Below are positions 1 through 8,800 of a DNA stretch of 64,000 bases, in pieces. Below the pieces are notes generated by a model. It did no database searches and was not told where the DNA came from. It saw only the letters and a program-made list of their open reading frames with translations. Numbering within the stretch: the stretch's first letter is position 1; each line of letters starts with the position of its first letter. Source of the stretch: Helicobacter mustelae (GTDB taxonomy: Bacteria; Campylobacterota; Campylobacteria; Campylobacterales; Helicobacteraceae); contig NZ_LS483446.1 of NCBI RefSeq assembly GCF_900476215.1, forward strand, positions 1,178,001 to 1,242,000, in the 5' to 3' direction. Both the position numbers and the translations under genes were made by a program.

Positions 1-136
1 TTCGGTTCTTTGTTGGCAGGGGAATTGGCCCCTTGATATCAGAACCCGTTCTCTTAACAGCCTCAATGATAGAAACAACCGATCGATCCAAAACTCTGTG
101 ATCATAAGCTTTCAACTTAAGTCTAATTTTTTCCAT
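1..136 (-). CDS. rpsJ: 30S ribosomal protein S10 (N-terminal part, cut by window edge)
   Basis: The reverse strand from 136 reads [17 protein letters not shown] and continues to [11 protein letters not shown] before leaving the window. This is the conserved N-terminus of ribosomal protein S10, a component of the 30S head that also works in antitermination with NusB. About 45 codons are present. An AAGGA-type ribosome binding site lies just upstream of the ATG. In most bacteria rpsJ is the first gene of the S10 operon, so the rest of that operon should continue leftward outside the window. The divergent neighbour is the DUF4143-type ATPase, the same pairing I know from H. pylori. Confidence 0.93.
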   Translation of the reverse strand, partial: MEKIRLKLKAYDHRVLDRSVVSIIEAVKRTGSDIKGPIPLPTKNR

Positions 137-285
137 GTAAAATTTCCTTGCATAAAGAACTCATCATAGTGATGTACTACCAAAAATGGAACTGCGATTC
201 TACTGAATTTTTGCAATGAAAGCAAACATTTTGCGCATTTTTTGGAAAAAATCAAAAAAAATCTTTCCTCTTTGTAAGGAAATAT

Positions 286-291
286 TTTATA
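286..291 (-). promoter_or_regulatory. possible -10 element for the rpsJ (S10) operon
   Basis: On the minus strand the sequence reads TATAAA about 150 bases upstream of rpsJ. It lies in the only intergenic space that could hold the S10 operon promoter. No clear -35 is seen, which is common in Helicobacter. The same bases read TATAAT on the plus strand (288-293), so the site could also serve the divergent ATPase gene at 456. The leader of about 150 bases could hold autoregulatory RNA structure, but none was recognised. Confidence 0.35.
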
Positions 292-455
292 ATGTCCTTC
301 TGAAATAAAGTTTTGCAATGGCTTTGTGGAGGCAAAGCAATAGCAAGCCCTTTAAACAAAGAAAAAACTACAAGGATTCAAAAATCGCAAAAATTAAGGC
401 AATCAAAGACTAGGGGAGTTTCAAGACCCCTTATTGAAAAAACTCAAGGAATCTC

Positions 456-1481
456 ATGCAAGAGCTAGAAAACATCCTGGCAGAAAAACTCCAGAATTTT
501 GAAATTTTCCCTAGAAGATTTGGCATAAAGCCTGCAAAAATCCATCTCTATGGGCCGCCAAGAAGCGGGAAAACCAGCCTTTCCCTCCTCATTGCAAAGC
601 ATTCCAAGCATCCCATTTACATCGACTGCATCGATCCTCGCAATGACAAAGAAATGCTCACCTCCCAGGTCCTAAAGGCCTTTTTGGAAAAGCGCATCGA
701 CTGGCTGATTTTGGATAATTATGACTTTTCCCTCACGCTGCCAAATCTCCCCAACATCCTCCTCATCACCACCCCTCCCATCGCCCGACTACCCCAGGGT
801 TTCCTCTCTAGAGTAATTTTGCCTCTGAATTTTGCAGAATACATTAGCATCTCCCCAAAAAGCACATCCCTCACCCAACTCTTCAACTCTTATCTCAAAA
901 ATGGCAATACCCCAGAAATGCTCTTTTTGCCAGAATTTCAAAAAATCCAAAGACGCCAAGAACATCTGCGCCTCTTTTTCCAAGAAGACTATGTATTTTT
1001 TTTGCAACTCCTATCCTTCCAATCCCAAAAAATCACCACTCATCATCTCTACACTCATATGAAAAAATCCATCAAAATCTCCAAAGACAAGGCCTATAGA
1101 CTGCTAAATACCCTAGAGGCATGCCATTTCCTCACCCTCCTGCCACACATCAATGCCCCCTCACTCCCCAAAAAACTTTTTTTCTATGATTTCGCCCTGC
1201 CCTATGCATTTTCCAAGGCTCCAAATTTCCAGGCAATCTTTGAAAACATGGTATTTTTGGAATTGCTAAACCAAACTAACGCTCCAATTTTTTATGCACA
1301 GGAATGTCATTTTTTGATAGAAAATCATGCGTTTTTCGCCCTGCCCTTCCCCAATCAAAAAGACATCAATAAAATCTTGCAAAACAATCCAAAAAGACAA
1401 ATCACCATCATCGCCATCCACCCCCAAGAACACCCCCATTGCAAAATCATTGATTTTATCAGCTTTGCACTTAGAGACTAA
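456..1481 (+). CDS. AAA-type ATPase with DUF4143-like C-terminus
   Basis: This 341-residue protein has a Walker A motif GPPRSGKT at about residues 33-40 and a Walker B-like stretch WLILD at about 83-87. Its C-terminal part contains FYDFALPYAF and FENMVFLELL, which resemble the DUF4143 domain of the AAA_14/DUF4143 ATPase family. Those ATPases have no firmly assigned cellular role. The gene sits between divergent rpsJ and rnhB, the position of an uncharacterised ATP-binding protein (HP1321 from memory) in H. pylori. The next gene starts 8 bases after its stop, so the two are probably cotranscribed. Family assignment is fairly sure; function is unknown. Confidence 0.8.
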   Translation: MQELENILAEKLQNFEIFPRRFGIKPAKIHLYGPPRSGKTSLSLLIAKHSKHPIYIDCIDPRNDKEMLTSQVLKAFLEKRIDWLILDNYDFSLTLPNLPNILLITTPPIARLPQGFLSRVILPLNFAEYISISPKSTSLTQLFNSYLKNGNTPEMLFLPEFQKIQRRQEHLRLFFQEDYVFFLQLLSFQSQKITTHHLYTHMKKSIKISKDKAYRLLNTLEACHFLTLLPHINAPSLPKKLFFYDFALPYAFSKAPNFQAIFENMVFLELLNQTNAPIFYAQECHFLIENHAFFALPFPNQKDINKILQNNPKRQITIIAIHPQEHPHCKIIDFISFALRD

Positions 1482-1489
1482 CAAAGAAC

Positions 1490-2221
1490 ATGAAAAATAA
1501 AAAAGCAAAAAATAAAATCCCGCACCAAGGGCTTTTTGAAAGCAAACCAAGCCTTTTTGAAAGCGCGCCAAATGTTTTTGATGCTTGGCAAAATGCACAA
1601 GAGCTTTTTGTGAATGCACAAGAGAACATGCTCTGTGGCATCGATGAAGCAGGAAGAGGCAGCCTTTGTGGGAGTTTGTTTGTAAGCGGGGTTGCCTGCA
1701 CCAAAGATTTGGCACAGATGTTGCAAATTCAAGGCATCAAAGACAGCAAAAAGACCACCAAAAACACCCGCAAAAATCTTGCAAATCTTCTCATCCACAC
1801 CCCTGGTATTCATTTTTGCATCATAGAAAAAACTGCAAAGGAGATTGATGAGAAGGGGCTAAGCTGCTGCATGAGAGAATGCCTACAAAGCATCATTAAG
1901 AATCTGCAAAGCTTTACTTCACACTTCATTATGGATGGCAATACGACCTTTGGATTCCATCCTCCCCCTCCCCTCTATCTCAAAACACTCATCAAAGGGG
2001 ATGCTCTGCTTCCACAAATCTCTGCAGCCTCCGTCCTTGCAAAATACGCCAAGGATTGCGAAATGATGCATCTTGATAAAATCTATCCCAATTATGGCTT
2101 TGCCAGCCATTCTGGCTATGGCACAAGCGCACATATCGCTCAAATCAAAGCCCTGGGCCCCACAAAAGAGCATCGCAGGAATTTCCTAAAAGATCTCACA
2201 AACCCCATGCCTAAGACTTAA
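1490..2221 (+). CDS. rnhB: ribonuclease HII
   Basis: RNase HII cuts the RNA strand of RNA-DNA hybrids and removes misincorporated ribonucleotides. The signature GIDEAGRG (residues 50-57 of the long form, with the first catalytic Asp-Glu) is clear. IMDGNTTF and the segment KGDALLPQISAASVLAK supply the other conserved acidic and basic positions. The reading frame opens at 1490 with about 46 residues rich in Lys, Asn and Ser that are absent from typical RNase HII. A second ATG at 1628 (MLCGIDEAGRG) would give a family-like N-terminus of about 197 residues. Neither start has a strong Shine-Dalgarno, although AAGAG precedes 1628. I keep the long frame but regard 1628 as at least equally likely. 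Confidence 0.92.
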   Translation: MKNKKAKNKIPHQGLFESKPSLFESAPNVFDAWQNAQELFVNAQENMLCGIDEAGRGSLCGSLFVSGVACTKDLAQMLQIQGIKDSKKTTKNTRKNLANLLIHTPGIHFCIIEKTAKEIDEKGLSCCMRECLQSIIKNLQSFTSHFIMDGNTTFGFHPPPPLYLKTLIKGDALLPQISAASVLAKYAKDCEMMHLDKIYPNYGFASHSGYGTSAHIAQIKALGPTKEHRRNFLKDLTNPMPKT

Positions 2222-2242
2222 TCCGTTTTTAAAACAAAAATT

Positions 2243-2248
2243 TATAAA
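2243..2248 (+). promoter_or_regulatory. -10 element upstream of dnaX
   Basis: TATAAA (extended TATAAAAT) lies 26 bases before the dnaX ATG, in the AT-rich 53-base gap after rnhB. The spacing suits a housekeeping sigma factor promoter for the dnaX-tsaE-lptB-rpoN operon. No clear -35 is visible. Confidence 0.5.
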
Positions 2249-2274
2249 ATACGCCAAAAATTTTAGGCGCAAAA

Positions 2275-4032
2275 ATGGCTCTAGCTCTGGCACTCAAATA
2301 CCGACCCACCACCTTTGCTGACCTCATCGGACAAGAAAGTGTGGCCAAGACCCTCTCTCTTGCATTGGAAAAAAACCGCATCGCACATGCCTATCTTTTT
2401 AGTGGCCTTCGAGGAAGCGGGAAAACCAGCTCAGCGAGGATTTTTGCACGCGCATTACAATGCCAAAAAGCACCCATTAAAGATCCCTGCAATACCTGTG
2501 ATAACTGCATCCAATCCCTGGAGGGCAGGCATTTTGACATCATCGAGATGGATGCAGCCTCCAGCCGTAGGATTGATGACATCCGCAATCTCATTGAGCA
2601 GACCAAATATTCCCCTAGTTTTGGACGTTACAAGATTTTCATCATTGATGAAGTCCATATGCTTACCAAAGAGGCCTTCAATGCCCTGCTAAAAACCCTA
2701 GAAGAACCGCCAAATTATGTGAAATTTATTTTAGCCACAACCGATCCCCTCAAGCTACCCGCCACAATCCTTAGCAGAACGCAGCATTTTCGCTTCAAAA
2801 AAATCCCTCACAAACTCATCTTGCAGCATCTCTATAACATCCTGGAAAAAGAAGAAATCTCCTATGAAAAAGAAGCCATTGAGATGATTGCTAGAAGTGG
2901 CAGCGGCAGCCTCCGAGACACACTCACCCTCACGGATCAGGCGATTTCTTATTGCAACCAAGACATCACAAGCGCCAAGGTCACGCAGATGCTAGGGGTC
3001 ATAGATCCCTCCATCTTGCAAAATTATTTTGAAGCCATCCAAAATGGAGATGCAAAGATACTAGAGGCTTCTTTGGAGATTTTTGAGGAATATGATGCAG
3101 AGATGATTTTGGATGAGATGATGCTCTTTTTGAAAGAAAATCTCTTCCATCAAGCAAGTGCTGGACTATTCATTCTAGATCGCTATCTCAAAATCCTAGC
3201 AGAGAGCAAAATCCTGCTAAATATCAATTGCGATGGAGGTTTTGTGCTCTTGCTCACCAGCCTAAAAATGCAAGAAGCCCAAAAACTAAACACCATCGAT
3301 CAAGAAATCAAACGCCTAGAAGACTCCCTAGCCTCTGGCAAGATGCAACAAGTGCCCACGAAAACCCCTCCCAAAGATCCTATCCCAAGCCCTGCGGCAA
3401 AATCCCATCGCTTCTCTACATTGCTCACAAAAATCTATGATCGCAATCTAGAGCTGGGAAATGCCTTTGAGCGCAGCATCACCTTTGTAGATTTTTGTGA
3501 CAATACTCTGATTTGGAAAAGCCATGCAGATCCAAAAGACAAGGCCCTACTCACCGCACATTATGCAATTATCAAGCATTTTGTGCAGGAGGTCTTTGGC
3601 GAAAATACCAAAATCTCCCAGCAGCAAGCCTCACTAGCACAAAAAAACAGCGCCAAAGAAAATCCAAATACCGCATTAGATCACCAACCTGTGCAAAATT
3701 CTGAATCTGTGCATGATGCTAAGACTACACAAAGCCTAGCCACTCCATCTGCCAAACCCGCGTCCCAAAACCCTAGCACTGCGCCATCTACTAAGGATAT
3801 GCTAGATGCTAAGGCTGCGCAAAAACCCATCAAAGAGAGTACTCCCGCACATGAAACCACCCCATCCCAAGAACCAACATCCCAAATAGAACCATCGCAA
3901 GAAGTGCAAGAAACACGGTCAGAAACACAAGAAGCGCTACCCAATTTTTTGGAGCGCAACAAGGAATTGATTACCAACCTCACCAACTCCATCCCCATCT
4001 CCAGTGCTAGAAAGATCAAAAATGACGCGTGA
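2275..4032 (+). CDS. dnaX: DNA polymerase III subunit gamma/tau
   Basis: This is the clamp-loader ATPase of the replicative polymerase. The N-terminus MALALALKYRPTTFADLIGQ is diagnostic. Walker A GLRGSGKT lies at residues 44-51. A zinc module follows with cysteines at 63, 72, 75 and 78. Walker B FIIDEVHML is near 123-131, and ILSRTQHFRF carries the sensor region. Of 585 residues, about the last 200 are low-complexity Ser/Thr/Gln/Pro/Lys-rich, as in a tau tail. I did not find an obvious slippery sequence for gamma production. It starts the operon dnaX-tsaE-lptB-rpoN, and its stop overlaps the tsaE start. Confidence 0.97.
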   Translation: MALALALKYRPTTFADLIGQESVAKTLSLALEKNRIAHAYLFSGLRGSGKTSSARIFARALQCQKAPIKDPCNTCDNCIQSLEGRHFDIIEMDAASSRRIDDIRNLIEQTKYSPSFGRYKIFIIDEVHMLTKEAFNALLKTLEEPPNYVKFILATTDPLKLPATILSRTQHFRFKKIPHKLILQHLYNILEKEEISYEKEAIEMIARSGSGSLRDTLTLTDQAISYCNQDITSAKVTQMLGVIDPSILQNYFEAIQNGDAKILEASLEIFEEYDAEMILDEMMLFLKENLFHQASAGLFILDRYLKILAESKILLNINCDGGFVLLLTSLKMQEAQKLNTIDQEIKRLEDSLASGKMQQVPTKTPPKDPIPSPAAKSHRFSTLLTKIYDRNLELGNAFERSITFVDFCDNTLIWKSHADPKDKALLTAHYAIIKHFVQEVFGENTKISQQQASLAQKNSAKENPNTALDHQPVQNSESVHDAKTTQSLATPSAKPASQNPSTAPSTKDMLDAKAAQKPIKESTPAHETTPSQEPTSQIEPSQEVQETRSETQEALPNFLERNKELITNLTNSIPISSARKIKNDA

Positions 4033-4438
4033 ATTCACACTCAAAGAAGAGGAGCTAGAACCCCTTTTTGCGCATCTAGATTCTCTTTTTGCACAACATT
4101 GCTCCATCTTCCTTCTGTGTGGGAATCTTGCCAGTGGCAAAACCACATTAGTGCAGCGCTACATCAAGCACATCAACCCCTCCATCCATGCCACCTCTCC
4201 TACCTTTAGCCTCATGCAAGAATATGACAATTTCTATCATTATGATCTCTATCACCATGGTTTAGCCAAGGCTTTGGAGCTAGGACTCTTGGAAAATCTA
4301 GAAAAAGAGGGTGTGCATTTTGTGGAATGGGGGGATGAAAAATTAGAGGGCATCCTCAAAAATAGTGGGTATAATTATTGCAAAATAAGCATCGAAAAAC
4401 TGCAGGACAAAAGGAATTACAAGGTAGTTTATGGATAA
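4022..4438 (+). CDS. tsaE: tRNA threonylcarbamoyladenosine biosynthesis ATPase TsaE
   Basis: TsaE (YjeE family) is the ATPase partner of TsaB and TsaD in making t6A37 of ANN-decoding tRNAs. Seen here are a P-loop GNLASGKTT at about residues 34-42, the SPTF switch motif, and the VEWGD motif near the C-terminus. The 138-residue length is typical. The frame is open from 4004, but I prefer the ATG at 4022 because it gives a family-like N-terminus and an 11-base overlap with the dnaX stop, suggesting translational coupling. It also overlaps the start of lptB. Confidence 0.92.
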   Translation: MTREFTLKEEELEPLFAHLDSLFAQHCSIFLLCGNLASGKTTLVQRYIKHINPSIHATSPTFSLMQEYDNFYHYDLYHHGLAKALELGLLENLEKEGVHFVEWGDEKLEGILKNSGYNYCKISIEKLQDKRNYKVVYG

Positions 4439-5153
4439 ATTGGTCGCCCAAAATCTCAACAAACAAATCAAAAAAACTCTGATTGTCAAGGATGTTTCTA
4501 TTGAGGTAAATAGCGGAGAGGTTGTGGGGTTACTTGGGCCAAATGGTGCAGGAAAGACCACGACTTTTTACATGATTTGTGGATTGCTCAAACCCACAAA
4601 TGGCAAGGTCTTCCTCAATGGAGAAGACATCTCTTCATTCCCCCTGCATAAGCGCTCCAATATGGGGATTGGCTATCTCCCACAGGAATCTAGCATTTTT
4701 AAGGATTTGAGCGTGGAGGAGAATTTAAGCATCTCTGCAGAAACCACCTTCAAAAACAAAAAACAAGCCCAAGAAAAAATTGAGCAAATGCTAGAAGCCT
4801 TTAATATCGAGCCTATCCGTCGTCGAAGGGGCATAAGCCTCAGTGGTGGGGAGCGCAGGAGGGTGGAAATCGCCCGCGCACTTGTAAAAAATCCCAAATT
4901 CATCTTGCTAGATGAGCCTTTTGCTGGGGTGGATCCCATTGCAGTCATTGATATCCAAAAAATCATCCAAAAGCTCGTGAAGCTTGATATCGGGGTGCTC
5001 ATTACCGACCATAATGTCAGAGAGACTCTCTCTGTATGCCACCGCGCCTATGTCATCAAAAGCGGCGAACTTCTCGCCAATGGGACAAGCACTGAAATCT
5101 ATACCAATCCCTTAGTACTCAAGCATTACCTAGGCGAGAACTTCAAGGTATAA
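4431..5153 (+). CDS. lptB: LPS export ABC transporter ATPase LptB
   Basis: LptB powers extraction of lipopolysaccharide from the inner membrane by LptFG. All ABC motifs are intact: Walker A GPNGAGKTT, signature LSGGERRRVEIAR, Walker B ILLDEPFAGVDP and the switch histidine in TDHN. The length of 240 residues is standard. The SGGERRR and FAGVDP forms are typical of LptB rather than of amino-acid ABC ATPases. It overlaps tsaE by 8 bases and is followed one base later by rpoN. An lptB-rpoN pairing is common in Gram-negative bacteria. Confidence 0.94.
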   Translation: MDKLVAQNLNKQIKKTLIVKDVSIEVNSGEVVGLLGPNGAGKTTTFYMICGLLKPTNGKVFLNGEDISSFPLHKRSNMGIGYLPQESSIFKDLSVEENLSISAETTFKNKKQAQEKIEQMLEAFNIEPIRRRRGISLSGGERRRVEIARALVKNPKFILLDEPFAGVDPIAVIDIQKIIQKLVKLDIGVLITDHNVRETLSVCHRAYVIKSGELLANGTSTEIYTNPLVLKHYLGENFKV

Positions 5154-5154
5154 A

Positions 5155-6429
5155 ATGGCAGGGCCCAAACTTCGGCAAAATCTCCAAGTAAAAGGCAAGC
5201 TTTCTGCCACTCTCAAAAATTGGCTCCCCATCTTACAAAGCAATATTTTAGAAATTGAAGAAACCATCCAAGAATATGCCCTAGAAAATCCCTATCTCCA
5301 AATTCAAAGCGCAATTACGCAAGATTTTAGCACCAGGCTCAAAAAACCAGAGGGGAAATCCCCCATAAAAAACTCCATTGGCGATAAAATCGAAGCTCTA
5401 AGCATCCAAGAAAAAGGGCTCTACCAAGTCCTAGAAGAGCAAATAATCCCTCCGCTTTTCCCCACAGAAATCTCTCAAAAAATCGCCCTTGATGTCATTG
5501 ACAACATCAATGAGGAGGGATATTTTGATGGCGATATAGAAGAATGTGCCAAAAATCTTGAGATCACTCCAGAGGAATATGAGCGCATCCGCCAGCGCTT
5601 TTGCTATCTAGAACCAAGGGGAATTGGCTCAAAAGACATCACAGAATGCTTTCTTTTTCATCTCCAAGATATTGAAGACATCAGCAATGAACTCCATGAT
5701 ACCGCTGCACAAATCATCAGGGATCTAGAAAATCACACCAAATACAAAAAAAACTCCCTCTATCTAGAGGCCCTAGATCTCATAAAGACCTTTCAGACTC
5801 CCCCTGCACTGGCATTTTTAGAGCCCGATCCCTGCATCATCCCAGATATTTTTGTGCTAGAGGAAAATGGTGAGATCTCTGTTTTGCTCAATGATGACTA
5901 CTACCCCCAGGTCACCATAGAGACACTCAAGGTCAAGGAAAATGAGCAATACCTAAAAACAAAACTCAAGGATGCCAAAGATCTCATTGATGCGCTAGAT
6001 ATGCGCAAGCAGACATTGCGAAAAATTGGATTAATGATCGTGGAATATCAATATGATTTTTTCATGGGCGGAGAAATCAGACCCATGAAATTAAAAGATC
6101 TTGCTGATGAGTTTGGACATTCCCCAAGCACGATATCACGAGCAATTTCGAATAAATTTTTAGAATGCAATCGCGGAGTCTTCCCAATTAAGAACTTTTT
6201 TACTACAGCAATTGATGGTGACACAAGCAATGCTAGTATCAAGGACTTCATCAATAATCTCATCAAAAATGAAAACAAACAAAAGCCCTTTAGCGATCTC
6301 AAAATCTTAGAGCTCATCGAAGAGAAATTCTCCATCAAAATGGTACGCCGCACCATTACAAAATACCGCAAACAGCTCAATATCGGGAGCTCTAGCGAAC
6401 GCAAAAAAAACTACAGCATCGGCCTTTAA
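5155..6429 (+). CDS. rpoN: RNA polymerase sigma-54 factor
   Basis: Sigma-54 directs transcription from -24/-12 promoters with an AAA+ activator. In helicobacters it controls middle flagellar genes through FlgR. The N-terminal activator-interacting region is visible at about residues 1-50 (LRQNLQVKGKLSATL, then LENPYLQIQ). The core-binding region follows. Near residue 325 there is a helix-turn-helix (LADEFGHSPSTISRAI). The C-terminal RpoN box reads VRRTITKYRKQLNI, followed by SSSERK. The 424-residue length is close to other epsilonproteobacterial sigma-54 proteins. It is the last gene of the dnaX operon. Confidence 0.96.
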   Translation: MAGPKLRQNLQVKGKLSATLKNWLPILQSNILEIEETIQEYALENPYLQIQSAITQDFSTRLKKPEGKSPIKNSIGDKIEALSIQEKGLYQVLEEQIIPPLFPTEISQKIALDVIDNINEEGYFDGDIEECAKNLEITPEEYERIRQRFCYLEPRGIGSKDITECFLFHLQDIEDISNELHDTAAQIIRDLENHTKYKKNSLYLEALDLIKTFQTPPALAFLEPDPCIIPDIFVLEENGEISVLLNDDYYPQVTIETLKVKENEQYLKTKLKDAKDLIDALDMRKQTLRKIGLMIVEYQYDFFMGGEIRPMKLKDLADEFGHSPSTISRAISNKFLECNRGVFPIKNFFTTAIDGDTSNASIKDFINNLIKNENKQKPFSDLKILELIEEKFSIKMVRRTITKYRKQLNIGSSSERKKNYSIGL

Positions 6430-6834
6430 GCAAGAGCTTTGAAAAATAAAAAAGGGGGGAGTTTGGCAGGGTTTTAGGGCTTTGTTTGGCATATCTTGGG
6501 GTGGATTTTTTAGGCTTGGATCTAGTAGTTGATTCAAAAGGGGGATTACGCACATTTTGGGATTTCTAGCGGCATTGGGGATGGATTACCCAAAAGCATG
6601 AGGAGATGAAGCTAGTTCCCTGGCTTAGAGGGGATTTTTAGCATTCATGGTGATTAAGATGGCTTTGCAAAAGCTTAGTGTTTTGGCATTTTCAACGACT
6701 CTTTAGCGAGCAATTTTTCAGCACTCATTTGTTTTTTGTAGATTTTTGCACAGGGATTTGCTCATATTACTCATGTCCCTTGCATTGGGGATGCCGTGAA
6801 TGAAGCCAAAATCACGCTTGCTTGGGGATTTTCC
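6430..6834. other. intergenic region without a recognisable gene
   Basis: Roughly 400 bases between rpoN and the yceI promoter. The sequence is T- and G-rich with no long open frame and stops in all frames. Short stretches look codon-like but I could not match them to any family. It may be a decayed gene. No RNA gene or strong hairpin was recognised. Confidence 0.5.
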
Positions 6835-6863
6835 TTGACTTTATTGCCAAATGGAATTAGAAT
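6835..6863 (+). promoter_or_regulatory. sigma-70-type promoter of the yceI-like gene
   Basis: TTGACT at 6835-6840 and TAGAAT at 6858-6863 are separated by exactly 17 bases, and the -10 lies 34 bases before the ATG. This is the most canonical two-box promoter in the window, notable because -35 boxes are usually weak in Helicobacter. Confidence 0.7.
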
Positions 6864-6897
6864 TCAGACCGCACTCATCTAAATTAAAGGGAAAAAC

Positions 6898-7467
6898 ATG
6901 AAAAAACATTTCTTAAAAACTCTTATGACATTTGGAATTCTATCAGGCTTTATGTTTGCCACATCGCTAGACACTGCTGGGGCGAAGGTCAAGTGGACAG
7001 CTTTCAAGACCACAGACAAAGTTGCAGTAAGCGGGACTTTTGATGACATTCAGTATAAATTTGGCAAGGGCCATGCAAGCATCAAAGAAATCCTAGAGGG
7101 CGCAACAGCCATCTTAACCCCCTCAAAGGTAAACCTCAATGATGCTTTGAAAAATAAAAATGTCCGAGAGTATTTTTTCGCAAAATTCAAAACAAGAGAC
7201 GACATTAAAGTAACCTTCAAAAAGGTGATCGAAGGAAAGGATAAGGGGACGATTTTTGCGACCATCAAGATGAATGGCAAGATCGTAAAGGTTCCTATGC
7301 AATATGAAATCAAGGACAATTTTCTGGAAGCAAAAGGAGTGATTGACCTTGCAGAATTTTATGTGACTGATGCGCTAAACTCCCTCACTCAGGCAGTCAA
7401 AAATCTCCATGGGGGGCTTACTTGGACACAGGTAGAAATCCAGTTTTCCGCGCCAGTCAAAAACTAA
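6898..7467 (+). CDS. YceI family periplasmic protein
   Basis: The 189-residue protein starts with a cleavable signal peptide (basic MKKHFLK, hydrophobic core, cleavage likely after FMFA). The mature part begins TSLDTAGAKVKWTAFKTTDKV, the beta-strand pattern of YceI lipocalin-like proteins, which bind polyisoprenoid or fatty-acid-like ligands in the periplasm. H. pylori has a secreted member (HP1286 from memory). The ATG follows an AAAGGG Shine-Dalgarno. A sigma-70 promoter lies upstream and a terminator directly downstream, so it is a single-gene unit. The true ligand is unknown. Confidence 0.85.
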   Translation: MKKHFLKTLMTFGILSGFMFATSLDTAGAKVKWTAFKTTDKVAVSGTFDDIQYKFGKGHASIKEILEGATAILTPSKVNLNDALKNKNVREYFFAKFKTRDDIKVTFKKVIEGKDKGTIFATIKMNGKIVKVPMQYEIKDNFLEAKGVIDLAEFYVTDALNSLTQAVKNLHGGLTWTQVEIQFSAPVKN

Positions 7468-7470
7468 AAA

Positions 7471-7493
7471 ATCCCCAATCCTTGGGGGTTTCT
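7471..7493 (+). terminator. rho-independent-type terminator after yceI-like gene
   Basis: The stem CCCCAA / loop TCC / TTGGGG begins 5 bases after the stop codon and is followed by GGTTTCT. The T-run is short, so strength is uncertain. Confidence 0.65.
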
Positions 7494-7961
7494 CCACTTT
7501 ATCTAAAATCTCTTTTTACACTATTCCGCCGCCTCGATTTTTACCATTTCATGAATCCCAGGCTGCTGCAATCTCTTTTTTGCCAGGGCTTTTTTACTGC
7601 ATAAAAACCCTCAAAACCCTTTTGATATTAAAGCTTTTTACCACAGCAGCAAATGCTCCAAACATTCTTGGCTTTCTTCCTGCATCAAAATTCCCTGCAA
7701 AAACTCTATCAAAATCCCAAGCCCTCTGCATCTCTGAGTCCTTGAAATCGCTCACCAAAACCCAAAACCCCAGGGTAGAATTCTCTTTTTGCAACGTGTC
7801 GCATTCCTTAAATCATGGAAAATCCCATTCTCCCTCCAAAACAGCGCACCATTGGAGCATCTCTATGAGGGGAAGTGGAATGGCTTTTAGTCTATGAGGT
7901 TTGAAAAACATCACTGTGCAAAACCCCATCCATGAACCCGCGCTATTTTTTGGCTGTGAGT
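7494..7961. other. intergenic region, possible gene remnant on minus strand
   Basis: About 470 bases with no convincing gene. A 66-codon open stretch on the minus strand (7594-7794) has plausible amino-acid composition but no start context and no recognised family. It may be a decayed fragment. No RNA feature was seen. Confidence 0.4.
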
Positions 7962-8588
7962 TCACTGCTTTTTGAGCTGGAGGAATTGCAAAAACAAAAT
8001 GCCAAATAAGCTAAGAGCAATACCTATGGCGCAAGATACAAAGGAAAATCTACCTGAGTGCATCAGGGCATAAAGCCCCCAGCCAAACAGCGCATATGCT
8101 AGGATTCGCGCCCACAATCCAGAAATCCTAAGACCCAAAAATAGACGCGAGGACTTTTGCTTTTTTTGCTCCTTGGGAAGAGATCGCAGGGAATCTGCTT
8201 CTTTTGTGATGCGATTTTTTAACCCCCAAAAATTTGCAAGATTGATAAATAAAAAGCCCAAAAAACCCATCTCGAAATTAAGCATATGAAGCGCAAAATC
8301 CAAAGGATCCCAAAAATAAAACACAAGGGCAGCTAAAACATTGACCCCCAAAAGAATCAAAAGACATGAAATCGTGCACATTTGCGCGGGGGCTTGGGGA
8401 GCTTGGTTTTGTGAAATTTCTTGCATTATGCCTGGGGGATGTTCTTGTGTGTGTTGAGGATGTCTGGGATCTTTCCTAGCTTTTTTGCTATTTTGGGGAT
8501 GCCAAGAAGCATTATGGAGATTTTCCCCCATGCGATTTTGCGTATTTTCCTGCGCAGGAGTTTTTGGATTTTTGGGATTTTCCTTCAT
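7962..8588 (-). CDS. membrane protein (AtpI-like) with low-complexity N-terminal tail
   Basis: The 208-residue protein has two parts. Residues 1 to about 70 are hydrophilic and rich in Asn, Gln, Pro, His and Lys. Residues from about 72 onward contain four hydrophobic segments (starting with SCLLILLGVNVLAAL and ending with ALSLFGILFLQFL). The position directly after an AtpZ-type gene, downstream of hemL, matches a pair of small membrane proteins in H. pylori (HP0305-HP0304 from memory). That suggests an accessory role in F1Fo ATP synthase assembly, as for AtpI/AtpZ, but this is inference from context. The start ATG overlaps the previous stop by 4 bases (ATGA coupling). Confidence 0.6.
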   Translation of the reverse strand: MKENPKNPKTPAQENTQNRMGENLHNASWHPQNSKKARKDPRHPQHTQEHPPGIMQEISQNQAPQAPAQMCTISCLLILLGVNVLAALVFYFWDPLDFALHMLNFEMGFLGFLFINLANFWGLKNRITKEADSLRSLPKEQKKQKSSRLFLGLRISGLWARILAYALFGWGLYALMHSGRFSFVSCAIGIALSLFGILFLQFLQLKKQ

Positions 8589-8800
8589 AGCGATGATTGG
8601 GGGCTTTTGAGATGCTGCGCGGAGTTTTTGGAACTAAGAAGATTCTTGGGATCTTGTGCATGATTTTGAAGATGCCCCGCGGGATTTTCCTGTGTTGTGC
8701 CCAAAGAATCCTGAGAGTCATGCACACTTTGCGCGGAGTTTTTGGAATTTTCCTGTCCGCTATTTTGCGAAATTTCCTGCGCAGGAGTTTCAGAACCCTG
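8550..8800. repeat. imperfect short repeats across the atpZ/atpI-like gene junction
   Basis: On the plus strand, versions of GCGCAGGAGTTT (near 8552 and 8777) and GCGCGGAGTTTTTGGAA (near 8619 and 8730) recur, interspersed with TTTTCCTG words. They underlie the Ser/Asn/Gln-rich tails of the two proteins. They look like a degenerate repeat expansion spanning a gene boundary. Confidence 0.55.
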
